64,000 nucleotides of DNA from Pontiella agarivorans (GTDB lineage: Bacteria > Verrucomicrobiota > Kiritimatiellia > Kiritimatiellales > Pontiellaceae): the NCBI RefSeq assembly GCF_034531395.1, contig NZ_JARVCO010000010.1, forward strand, positions 992,001 through 1,056,000, in the 5' to 3' direction. Shown piece by piece: positions 1-7,529 of the stretch; within the stretch, counting starts at the first letter, position 1; every line of letters starts with the position of its first letter. The notes under the pieces were generated by a model. It searched no databases. It had not been told where the DNA came from and saw only the letters and a program-made list of their open reading frames with translations. Both the position numbers and the translations under genes were made by a program.

Positions 1-78
1 CGGTACAAACTTGAAATTCCGTGGACGGCCCGGCTGATTAATGTGCTGGGTATCCGTCGCAACCGTTCGTTGCGGTAA
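1..78 (+). CDS. C-terminal end of an unidentified protein (partial)
   Basis: Frame 1 is open from the window edge and ends at a TAA at 76-78, giving 25 residues that finish in a basic tail (RRNRSLR). The gene begins outside the window. The fragment is too short to assign to a family. It could also be a chance open frame, but the 140-base gap before the next gene fits a real gene end. Confidence 0.4.
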   Translation, partial: RYKLEIPWTARLINVLGIRRNRSLR

Positions 79-219
79 CTGTTATATCGAGAACTCACGC
101 TCTGCATTGTGGTTTGATGCTTTCAGGGGAGAATTCCAAAGGCTGAAAAACGGTGTTGTTGAGAGGTAGTTTGAACATAGCCTTGAAACGTGTGTCTGAT
201 GAGCCTATAAGGATTTCAT

Positions 220-651
220 ATGAATAAGGCCCGTCCATTCAGCGCAATGAAAAGCCGCCGGCAAAAGCTGGCGGTATCTTCGTTGGTGCTCGGCGCTTTT
301 CTTTTCACTGTTCTGATTAACTGCATGTGCGGCCCGTACTGTGCGCAGACCGCCGCTGAAGATGGATTGGCGAAGCCGGTGCAGAACGGCTGTTGTTCAA
401 CCCATGCTCCCGCATCGGAACACAGTTGCTGTAAACATAAAGCCGGTGAAACGCATTGCGATGAGGATATCGCAGAGCATGCGCTCGAACTTTCAAATCC
501 ATCCGTTCCGGTTGCTGTTCCGGCAACGGCGATTGTTGAGATGGTGTTTTTTGAGCCGTTTAAAAATGCGGTCTTTCATGTGCCGGTTGTGTGCCGTTAT
601 AAAGAGCACGCCCCTCCGAACTATATTCAGTTTCAATCCTTCCTGATCTGA
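220..651 (+). CDS. Small cysteine/histidine-rich exported protein
   Basis: The product has 143 residues. ATG at 220 is preceded by AAGGA at a good distance; an inner ATG at 247 is possible. After a basic N-terminus a hydrophobic stretch (about residues 20-36) should act as a signal or anchor. The middle carries many Cys and His residues (CMCGPYC, NGCCSTH, HSCCKH, ETHCDED), which suggests metal binding. The C-terminus ends in a hydrophobic FQSFLI. Small Cys-rich proteins ending this way are often found just upstream of efflux systems, and here an HlyD/ABC export operon follows within 75 bases. No family can be named with confidence. A metal-related sensor or accessory role is an inference. Confidence 0.7.
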   Translation: MNKARPFSAMKSRRQKLAVSSLVLGAFLFTVLINCMCGPYCAQTAAEDGLAKPVQNGCCSTHAPASEHSCCKHKAGETHCDEDIAEHALELSNPSVPVAVPATAIVEMVFFEPFKNAVFHVPVVCRYKEHAPPNYIQFQSFLI

Positions 652-724
652 TTTTCTCCTGTCGTTCTTCGGAATGTGCTGCAGGTGAACTATGCCTGCG
701 TTAACAGGAAACCAGGATCAGATA

Positions 725-2125
725 ATGGAACACGATTTGTCAAAAACCATGGCGGAATTTCCATCCGCCGGAAAAAAACAGACTCATGGAGAGCGATTTC
801 GGCCTCTGCTGCTCGCGGCTGTATTGCTGGCCGCTATGGTGCTGTTGCTCGGGATTATTTTCCGGGCACAGCTGACTCCGGCCGTGCCGGTAGAGACGGC
901 GCGCGTCATGCTGCTCGAACAGGAGGAGGGCGGGACGCAGGTTTCCGTTTCCGGAACTCCGCAATTGCTTTTTCAGGCGTCGGGATGGGTGGAGCCCGAC
1001 CCGTGGCATGAGAGTATTGCGGTTAAAACCGACGGCTATGTCGAGGAGGTTTTTGTCCGGGAAGGGGACGCGGTTACCAACGGCCAGATGCTCGCCCGGC
1101 TGGATCCGGCGGATCATCAACTGGCCTTGGCCGAAGCCGATGCAAATGTGCGGAAGCAGGAGGCCGTGCTGAATTCCAAAAAAAGTATTGCCGATGCAGA
1201 GCTGAAGCAGGTTGAGGCGGCGCGGTTCAAGGTGGAGGCCGCCGTGGCCCGGCTGACCCGCGAACGCGATACCTCTGAACGCTATGCCAACTCTTCGCCG
1301 GGTGTGATTTCCCATGCCGACCGCGTGTCGGCGGAGCAGGCGGTGGTTGAATTCGAGGCCGAGGAAAAAGCGGCACGCGCAGGGCTGACGGCACTCGAAG
1401 CACGAGCGGTTGCTGCGGAAGCTGAAATTAAGGTCGCCGCCGCAGCGCTGGCATCGGCTAAAGAGCAGCGGGCAATGGCCCGCCTGGCATTGGATCGGAC
1501 CGTTGTCCGGTCGACAATGGACGGGATTATTTTACAGCGATTTGTGAAGCCGGGCGATAAACGTGTGGTGATGTCGGATGATCCGCACAGCGCACATATT
1601 GCCGAAGTGTATAATCCCGAAAAACTGCAGGTCCGGGTCGATGTTCCGCTTTCCGAGGCAGGAAAGCTGCAGGTTGGGCAACCTGCAAAAATCACCACGG
1701 CCATGCTACCGGGGCGTACGTTTGAGGGGCGGGTGATCAGCATTACCGGCCAGGCCGACCTGCAGCGGAATACATTGCAGGCCAAGGTGGCGATCAGCGA
1801 GCCTGACCCGCGTATGCGGCCGGATGTGCTCTGCCGTGTGGAGTTTTATGGGGTTCCGGTTTCCGGCGTATCCGGTGCGGTTTCCGCCTCGGGATATTCG
1901 CTGTGGATTCCTCAGTCCGCTCTGCAGTCGGATGCCGCGGAGCAGCCGGTATGGGTTGTGGATCCGCTAAACGGCGTAGCGGAGCAGCGCATGGTTAAAC
2001 TGACCGGAGCGGTTAAAGAAGGTTTTCGCGGTGTTTCAACAGGCGTGCGGGCCAATGAAAAGGTCATTGTACAGGCCGAAGGTAAACTGGCCGAAGGTGT
2101 AAGGGTGAAGGAGATCAGCAAATGA
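725..2125 (+). CDS. HlyD-family periplasmic adaptor of an ABC exporter
   Basis: This is a membrane fusion protein of about 466 residues that would link an inner-membrane ABC transporter to the outer membrane or support periplasmic substrate delivery. It has one N-terminal transmembrane helix (about residues 25-45), a first biotinyl-lipoyl-like half (GWVEPDP...VREGDAVTNGQ), a long Ala/Glu/Lys-rich coiled-coil hairpin, the second lipoyl half (STMDGIILQRFVKPGD) and a beta-barrel region. I chose ATG 725 because AGGA lies 7 bases upstream; ATG 692 in the same frame is the alternative. Its stop overlaps the next gene by four bases (ATGA), so it is translated with the ATPase and permeases. The substrate is unknown; the Cys-rich neighbour hints at metal or redox stress. 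Confidence 0.9.
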   Translation: MEHDLSKTMAEFPSAGKKQTHGERFRPLLLAAVLLAAMVLLLGIIFRAQLTPAVPVETARVMLLEQEEGGTQVSVSGTPQLLFQASGWVEPDPWHESIAVKTDGYVEEVFVREGDAVTNGQMLARLDPADHQLALAEADANVRKQEAVLNSKKSIADAELKQVEAARFKVEAAVARLTRERDTSERYANSSPGVISHADRVSAEQAVVEFEAEEKAARAGLTALEARAVAAEAEIKVAAAALASAKEQRAMARLALDRTVVRSTMDGIILQRFVKPGDKRVVMSDDPHSAHIAEVYNPEKLQVRVDVPLSEAGKLQVGQPAKITTAMLPGRTFEGRVISITGQADLQRNTLQAKVAISEPDPRMRPDVLCRVEFYGVPVSGVSGAVSASGYSLWIPQSALQSDAAEQPVWVVDPLNGVAEQRMVKLTGAVKEGFRGVSTGVRANEKVIVQAEGKLAEGVRVKEISK

Positions 2126-2820
2126 GTGAACATAATCGTATTTTGATTAAGTGCCGGAATCTGACGAAGCACTATAAAAAGGGCAGCCGGCTGGTGACCC
2201 CGCTGGAAGGGCTCGATCTGGATGTGCAGCAGGGTGAGTTTCTGGCACTGATGGGCCCGTCGGGATCGGGCAAAACAACCCTGTTGAATCTGATGGCCGG
2301 CATTGACCAGCCGAGCGAGGGCCTGCTGGAGGTCTGCGGCGAAGAAATCGGTAAACTTTCGCGCAGCCGGCTGGCGCGCTGGCGGGCGGCGAACGTGGGG
2401 TATATTTTTCAGCTTTATCATTTAGTCCCGGTTCTGACGGCATTTGAAAATGTGGAGCTTCCGCTGCTGCTCAGCAATATGTCGCGTCGGGAACGGCGGG
2501 AGCGGGTGGAGCATACGCTCGCGCTGGTCGGACTCGACGGCCGTATGCACCATTTCCCGAAAGAGCTCTCCGGCGGTCAGGAGCAGCGTGTGGCGATTGC
2601 GCGGGCGCTGGTGACTTCGCCCGATCTGCTGGTGGCTGATGAACCGACCGGTGACCTCGATCGCGAGGCTGCGGATTCGGTATTGCAGCTGCTGCATCAG
2701 CTGGTGACAGAATATGGGAAAACGATTGTGATGGTCACCCACGACCCGCGTGCCGCCGAGCGTGCTCATCGTCTGCTGCATCTGGAAAAAGGGCGGCTGC
2801 TTGAAACGGAGGCCGGCTGA
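2122..2820 (+). CDS. ABC transporter ATP-binding protein, MacB/LolD type
   Basis: The product has 232 residues, normal for this family. It hydrolyses ATP to drive the two FtsX-type permeases encoded next. Walker A is MGPSGSGKTT near residue 46, the signature is LSGGQEQRVAIARAL (usually GGQQQR, so one changed residue) and Walker B is LLVADEPTGDLD. It overlaps the adaptor gene by 4 bases and its own stop overlaps the next start (TGATG). This layout is typical of mechanotransmission-type ABC systems (MacB, LolCDE and related exporters). Confidence 0.93.
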   Translation: MSEHNRILIKCRNLTKHYKKGSRLVTPLEGLDLDVQQGEFLALMGPSGSGKTTLLNLMAGIDQPSEGLLEVCGEEIGKLSRSRLARWRAANVGYIFQLYHLVPVLTAFENVELPLLLSNMSRRERRERVEHTLALVGLDGRMHHFPKELSGGQEQRVAIARALVTSPDLLVADEPTGDLDREAADSVLQLLHQLVTEYGKTIVMVTHDPRAAERAHRLLHLEKGRLLETEAG

Positions 2821-3971
2821 TGTTTGTGAAGCTTTTTCGATTATTGGTGCTGGCGGGAAAACAGCTGATCCGGCACCGGGTGAGGACGTTGCTGACGTTG
2901 CTGGGTGTGGCGTCGGGGATGTTTCTGTTTACGACGGTGCAGACGATGCAGCGTTCGCTGGATAAATCGACCCGGATGACGGCGTCGGATACCACGCTGG
3001 TGGTTTACCGGGAAAACCGTTTCTGTCCGGAGACGAGCCGGCTGCCGGAATTTTATCTCGATGAAATTGCCCGGATTGACGGAGTGCGCGAGGTGATTCC
3101 CGTAAAGATTGCTGTGAGCAACTGCGGGGCGAGCCTGGATGTGGTGACGTTCCGAGGGGTGCCTGCGGACCGGCTTTCCGGTTATGCCCCTGAAATGAAT
3201 ATTCTTGAGGGGTCATATGAAGCCTGGCGGAATCGCGATGACGGAGCGCTGGTCGGTAAAGAGCTGGCGGCGAAGCGCGGGCTGAAACCCGGCGATGCCT
3301 TTGAGGCGGCCGGCGTGCGCGTGGTGGTTTCGGGTATTGTGGATTCGCCGCTGCCGCAGGATAACAGCGTGGCGTATGTGCATCTTCCGTTTATCCAGCA
3401 GGCGTCGAAGCACGGTCTCGGAATTGTGACGCAGTTCAATGTGCGCGTGAATGCAGGCGAGGATCTTGAAGCGGTTTCGGACCGGATCGATGAACGGTTC
3501 CGCAGCGAGACCGAGCCGACGGCAACCCAGCCGGAAAAGGCCTTTTTTGCGCAGACGGCGCGCGAACTGATTGATCTGATCAGCTTTACACGCTGGATCG
3601 GGCTGGGTGCGGTGCTGGCGGTGCTGGGACTGATCGGTAATGCGGTGCTGCTGGTGGTTCGCGGCCGTGTAAAGGAAAATGCCATTCTGCAGACCATTGG
3701 TTTTCCCGGAGTGGCCGTGGCCTACATGGTGGTTTGTGAAGGTGCGCTGCTTGGATTCGGAGGCAGTCTGCTGGGGGTTGGCCTGGCGACACTTTTCCTG
3801 AAACTGCGGGGGCTCTCCTTCGGGAATGAAGGTCAGGTAATGGCGCTGCTGCCGGATGCACAGGTGCTGCTCACTGGAATGAGTCTGGCATTGATTCTGG
3901 GTATGGCGGCTTCGCTGGTGCCGGCGTGGACGGCGATGCGCCGTCCGATTGTTGAAAGTCTGAGGAGCTGA
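2820..3971 (+). CDS. FtsX/MacB-type ABC permease, first subunit
   Basis: The protein has 383 residues. An N-terminal transmembrane helix follows RHRVRTLLTLLGVASG (about residues 20-45), then comes a large periplasmic domain (about 50-250) and three C-terminal helices (about 260-380), the usual FtsX fold. It starts on the stop codon of the ATPase gene and ends two bases before the second permease. Separate paired permeases of equal length suggest a heterodimer, as in LolC/LolE, rather than a MacB homodimer. Confidence 0.9.
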   Translation: MFVKLFRLLVLAGKQLIRHRVRTLLTLLGVASGMFLFTTVQTMQRSLDKSTRMTASDTTLVVYRENRFCPETSRLPEFYLDEIARIDGVREVIPVKIAVSNCGASLDVVTFRGVPADRLSGYAPEMNILEGSYEAWRNRDDGALVGKELAAKRGLKPGDAFEAAGVRVVVSGIVDSPLPQDNSVAYVHLPFIQQASKHGLGIVTQFNVRVNAGEDLEAVSDRIDERFRSETEPTATQPEKAFFAQTARELIDLISFTRWIGLGAVLAVLGLIGNAVLLVVRGRVKENAILQTIGFPGVAVAYMVVCEGALLGFGGSLLGVGLATLFLKLRGLSFGNEGQVMALLPDAQVLLTGMSLALILGMAASLVPAWTAMRRPIVESLRS

Positions 3972-3973
3972 TT

Positions 3974-5125
3974 ATGCTGCCGTTTGGATATGCAATACGG
4001 AATCTGATGCGCGATCCGATGCGCCTGCTGCAGGCGGTGCTCGGCAGTGGACTGGTGGTGCTGATGGTCATGATTGCCGCGGCAATCAATAATGGAATGA
4101 CCGGAGTGCTGTCGGCGTCGGGATCCGAGGAAAATGTGATTCTGCTCGGAGCCGGTTCGGAAGAGAGTGTGCTGCGCAGTGAAATTTCGGAGCGCACTGC
4201 GGGAATCGTTGAATCGAGTATTACCGGATTGGAAGAGACGGCCGGCGTGCGTGCGGTTTCGCCGGAAATTCATCAGATGATCTATATTTCGGTAAATTCC
4301 AAGGATCGGAAACAGGCCTTTGTTCGCGGTGTGACCCCGCAGGCGCTGATGGTGCATCAGGAGGTCTCGGTGCAGGAGGGCCGCTATCTGCGTCCGGGGC
4401 AGGTGCTGGTCGGGCGGCTGGCCTGGCGCAGGCTGGGGCTTCCGGAGGACGCACTGCAACCGGGAAAGGAAATCCGCATAGAGGATTCGACGATGACGAT
4501 TGCCGGCATTTTTTCCGCGCCGGGCACGGTGATGGAATCCGAAATCTGGATGGATATCAACGACCTGCGTTCGATGAGTCAGCGCGAGCATCTGAGCTGT
4601 GTGGTGGTACGGCTGGGTGACGGCGAATTTGAAGATATTGACCTGTTCACGAAACAGCGGCTGGATCTGGAGCTCGGAGCGTTGCGCGAGAGTGATTATT
4701 TCGCAAAAATCGCGGCGTTTTATGCGCCGATTCGTGGGATGACCTGGGTGACGGCCCTGCTGATTGCTACGGGAGCACTGCTCGGCGGGCTCAATACGCT
4801 CTATGCCGCATTTGCGCCGCGCATTCGGGAAATCGCCACCCTGCAGGCGATCGGCTATGGACGCCGGGCGATTATGTTTTCGCTGATTCAGGAATCCACG
4901 ATTGCCGCATTGAGCGGGGCGCTGCTGGCTTCGTTTGCAGCGATCGGATTGCTGGACGGGATTGCGGTTTCGTTTTCGATCGGCAGTTTTATTCTGCGCG
5001 TTTCGCCATCGGTGGCGGCGGCGGGATTAATCACCGGTTTAGGGCTGGGACTGATCGGGGCCATACCGCCGGGGCTCCGGTGTCTGCTGCCGCCGCTGCC
5101 GAGTGCGCTGCGGTCAGCGGGATAG
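3974..5125 (+). CDS. FtsX/MacB-type ABC permease, second subunit
   Basis: It is also 383 residues long, with the same plan as the preceding permease: an N-terminal helix (about 20-42), a periplasmic domain with an FtsX-like MacB_PCD region, and three C-terminal helices including RIREIATLQAIGYGRRAI, the conserved cytoplasmic coupling segment. It is the last transporter subunit of the operon. One TTCC-N7-GGAA palindrome (4297-4311) lies inside the gene. Confidence 0.9.
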   Translation: MLPFGYAIRNLMRDPMRLLQAVLGSGLVVLMVMIAAAINNGMTGVLSASGSEENVILLGAGSEESVLRSEISERTAGIVESSITGLEETAGVRAVSPEIHQMIYISVNSKDRKQAFVRGVTPQALMVHQEVSVQEGRYLRPGQVLVGRLAWRRLGLPEDALQPGKEIRIEDSTMTIAGIFSAPGTVMESEIWMDINDLRSMSQREHLSCVVVRLGDGEFEDIDLFTKQRLDLELGALRESDYFAKIAAFYAPIRGMTWVTALLIATGALLGGLNTLYAAFAPRIREIATLQAIGYGRRAIMFSLIQESTIAALSGALLASFAAIGLLDGIAVSFSIGSFILRVSPSVAAAGLITGLGLGLIGAIPPGLRCLLPPLPSALRSAG

Positions 5126-5231
5126 TTTTCAGACAGGATGATTTTACAACCACAAAAACAGGAGAGGGCACGAGAAGTCCGGGGACTTGTTTTTGTGGCC
5201 GGAAAAATGAAGTGGATAAATGGAGAGTACA

Positions 5232-5756
5232 ATGAAGAAGATTATGGGAATGGGATTTGTAGCCGGTGTTCTGCTGATTGCCGGATGTGGAAAAAAAGAT
5301 GCAAGTGTCCAGGTATTGGAAATAGAAATTCCGGATGTGTTTGTCTCGGAGCCCATTGACGGTGAACCGACGGCGATTCCGGAAGCACGTAAGGCCAAGG
5401 CCGGCGATAAAATTGTTCTGTCCGGACTGGTTATGGGGGTACACCATCCGTTTGTGGAAGGGCGCGGCGTTTTTGTGCTGGGAGATGACGGCACGCTGGA
5501 ACCGTGCGATGCCAAAGGCGATGATCATTGTCCGACGCCGTGGGATGCCTGCTGCGATCCGGCAGAACTCAAGCAGGCGGGTACAGTGACGGTCCAGGTG
5601 CTCGGCGATGATGGAAAACCGATCCGAACCGGACTCAAAGGAGTCAATGGATTGGCTGAACTCAGCCGCGTTACCGTTTCCGGAACCGTGGCAGAAAATT
5701 CATCGCCGGCAGCTTTTATCGTCAATGCCAAAGCCATTCATGTGGCAGAACGGTAA
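5232..5756 (+). CDS. Lipoprotein with CPTPWDxCC motif, possible OB-like fold
   Basis: The protein has 174 residues. ATG 5232 has GGAGAG directly upstream, so it is preferred over the in-frame ATG at 5220. The signal peptide ends in a lipobox, LLIAGC, giving lipid attachment at the cysteine. The mature part resembles a small beta-barrel (GDKIVLSGLVMG ... VTVQVLGDDGKP ... VTVSGTVAE) and contains GDDHCPTPWDACCDP, which I recall only as a motif of uncharacterised planctomycete and verrucomicrobial proteins. It lies 106 bases behind the ABC exporter on the same strand and may act with it. The function is unknown. Confidence 0.8.
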   Translation: MKKIMGMGFVAGVLLIAGCGKKDASVQVLEIEIPDVFVSEPIDGEPTAIPEARKAKAGDKIVLSGLVMGVHHPFVEGRGVFVLGDDGTLEPCDAKGDDHCPTPWDACCDPAELKQAGTVTVQVLGDDGKPIRTGLKGVNGLAELSRVTVSGTVAENSSPAAFIVNAKAIHVAER

Positions 5757-5863
5757 AAAAAAGGGTACGGATACCCCGTGCCGAAGTCATGTTTGTAAAG
5801 AGGTGGATTGACGACTGAACGTTTTTGGTGTTCCCTTTGTCTCTGCTTACAACCCATTGATTT

Positions 5864-6219
5864 GGGGGCGACTGGTTTCGACGGGTAGGTTGAAGCTTCA
5901 GTGGCGTGTCGAGGTTGGTCTCCAGGCCTCGTAAAAAGGAGCCCAAAAAACATAAATGCTGACGAAAGTTACGCACTGGCTGCATAAATGCGCCACGTCT
6001 CTACCCTGATACCTGCTAAGGGATAGAGGCGACGACAGCGGGTTAAGGCCAATACCGGGGATCCGGGTTGCGGCTCGAAAATCATAACAGGATTCTAGCG
6101 ACCCAAGTGGCCCCGTCGGGGGGCAGCGACGGCGGCGAATCTTTTAATCCCCGACTACACACGTAGAAGCTGTCGTGACTCTTATTCGGACGGGGGTTCA
6201 ACTCCCCCCGCCTCCACCA
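5864..6219 (+). ncRNA. ssrA: Transfer-messenger RNA (tmRNA), one-piece
   Basis: The 5' end GGGGGCGACTGGTTTCGACG and the 3' end CGCCTCCACCA form the tRNA-like half: GGGGGCG pairs with CGCCTCC (one G-U), and the T arm reads GGGGGTTCAACTCCCCC. CCA is encoded. The length of about 356 bases is normal. The tag frame is 5958-5987, GCT GAC GAA AGT TAC GCA CTG GCT GCA TAA, encoding ADESYALAA. The bases TAAAT just before GCT match the UA at -5/-4 that positions the resume codon, so GCT (Ala) is the likely resume codon. The RNA rescues stalled ribosomes and tags the product for proteolysis. Confidence 0.97.
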
Positions 6220-6290
6220 TCCTTCGCCAGGGCTTCGGCCGGCAAGCCAAAGACCTGACGAAGGATGTCCGCCATAGCTTTAGTGAAGGG
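6218..6290. repeat. Imperfect hairpin repeat directly after tmRNA
   Basis: CATCCTTCG near 6218 pairs with CGAAGGATG near 6262, with AGG/CCT as an inner stem, followed by TGTCCGCCATAGCTTTAGTGAAGG. I recall very similar CGAAGGA/TCCGCCATAGC elements as dispersed intergenic repeats in several bacterial phyla. It begins on the last base of the tmRNA, so it may also help form the RNA 3' end. Confidence 0.55.
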
Positions 6291-6643
6291 GGCTTGGTAA
6301 ATCCGGGAAAAGAGAAAGAGTCATGCATTATACCCTGTTTGATTACTTCTCGGTATAAGCACTCGTAGTGCAGAATCTCCGAAGTTTCACCACATAGGAC
6401 ACAGAGGAACACGGAGGAAGGACTCTGTGTTCTCCGAGTCCTCTAGCGGAGAGGGTGCTAAAAATATACTTGGATGTTTTAGCAAGTGGTATTACATCTA
6501 CTTTATCCGAAGCCTTGCCAATTCCGACCCAACCTGTATCGGCCTGACGGATGACCTTAAAACCGGCTTAATCTAGCCCAATGATGTCGTTGATGCAGTA
6601 TCTGTGGGCGTCGGGAGCGGTTTTATGCGGAGATGCGCCTGAA
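6291..6643. other. Stretch without a convincing gene, includes a GxxExxY-like flank repeat
   Basis: There is no open frame with a ribosome site here. At 6388-6452 there is a CACAGAGGAACACGGAGGA element facing a partial complement (ACTCTGTGTTCTCCGAGTCC). Repeats of this wording are common around GxxExxY-type small genes in environmental bacteria, but no such gene is present. The rest shows nothing I can name. It may be decayed DNA between tmRNA and the next gene. Confidence 0.4.
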
Positions 6644-6898
6644 TCATGAACGGCTTTTTCCCCGGTGGGCCTTGGAGGTGCGTTTGAAGTCCCGTGTGCG
6701 GTCTGAGTAGCACTGTTGATGGATCTTCACTATGTTGTCGACGTGATCGTCGGACAGGTTGTTGATGGTCTGGTTCATCTGTTCGGCGGGCAGGTGTCTG
6801 AGTGCATTAAGCGGGCAGTCGTCGGGCGCGTTGCTGAATGGGCATTCAAGAGTCAGTCCTTTGATCCAGATCCGCTTATTCAAGGGTGTGAATTTCAT
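6644..6898 (-). CDS. Small protein with CP-x(6)-CPL motif
   Basis: The product has 84 residues. The start has an excellent AAGGAG seven bases upstream on the minus strand, which argues that this is a real gene. The pattern ECPFSNAPDDCPLNALRHLP, then QMNQTINNLSDDHVDNIV and a Cys/basic tail, looks like a conserved small-protein type I recall from Verrucomicrobiota and Lentisphaerota without known function. The two Cys-Pro pairs could bind metal. It is flanked by non-coding DNA and has no operon partners. Confidence 0.65.
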   Translation of the reverse strand: MKFTPLNKRIWIKGLTLECPFSNAPDDCPLNALRHLPAEQMNQTINNLSDDHVDNIVKIHQQCYSDRTRDFKRTSKAHRGKSRS

Positions 6899-7036
6899 GC
6901 GCTATCTCCTTTTTATCCAATGACGGAATTATAAGGAGATTGGAAAAACAGACAAGATATAAATTATGAAGTGAAAAAGAAATAATTTGTGAAATTAATA
7001 CATTAATAAATATTATTCAGTTTCATGTGTTGGCAG

Positions 7037-7333
7037 TCAGGCTTCCATAATTTCTTCCAGTATGTGGAGAATTTCGGGGATGTCATCGCGGGTGACGGCC
7101 GACAGCCATATTTTCTGAGGGTAGATCATGATGTTGGGGCCGGCATCGCAGACGCCGAGGCATCCGCAGTCGGACACGCGAACGAAGAGTTTCCAGCCGC
7201 GTTCGCGGATTTCGTTTTTGAGGATGGTTTTCAGGTCGGGATCGACCTCGTGTCCGCAGGATTTTCGTCCGTCGGTGCGTGATTTATTACAGATGAAGAG
7301 ATGGGCTTTGTAGCGGGATTTTTTGATCTGCAT
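7037..7333 (-). CDS. [2Fe-2S] thioredoxin-like ferredoxin
   Basis: The product has about 98 residues. ATG 7333 has AGGAG nine bases upstream; ATG 7351 is an alternative start. Cysteines in HLFICNKSR, KSCGHE and SDCGCLGVCDAGP match the thioredoxin-like 2Fe-2S ferredoxin family (as in the 24-kDa NuoE C-domain and shethna-like ferredoxins). IMIYPQKIWLSAVTRDD is also typical. It is a soluble electron carrier whose partner is not visible here. Confidence 0.85.
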   Translation of the reverse strand: MQIKKSRYKAHLFICNKSRTDGRKSCGHEVDPDLKTILKNEIRERGWKLFVRVSDCGCLGVCDAGPNIMIYPQKIWLSAVTRDDIPEILHILEEIMEA

Positions 7334-7529
7334 GATGTGTTGCTCCTGCATAGTTTTAATACCCTCTTATAATGATCATCTATTGAATAAATAAAAGGTT
7401 AATACGCGTTTTTTTAGGGTCGGATATGAGTTGAGCGATTGACGGTGTATAGTGGAGCGGGTAATTTGGCGCAGAATCTGCATTTTATGTAAATGCGATG
7501 GAACGGGAGAGCCAATTTTTAAGGTCCGC

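Noticed and set aside
6182-6412. Minus-strand frame ending in AGGVEPPSE over the tmRNA 3' end
   Set aside because: It overlaps the tRNA-like domain of tmRNA. Frames of this wording are known false genes on tRNA and tmRNA antisense strands, and it has no ribosome site.
5864-7500. Integrated element at the tmRNA 3' end
   Set aside because: I looked for a repeat of the tmRNA 3' sequence and an integrase downstream and found neither in this window.
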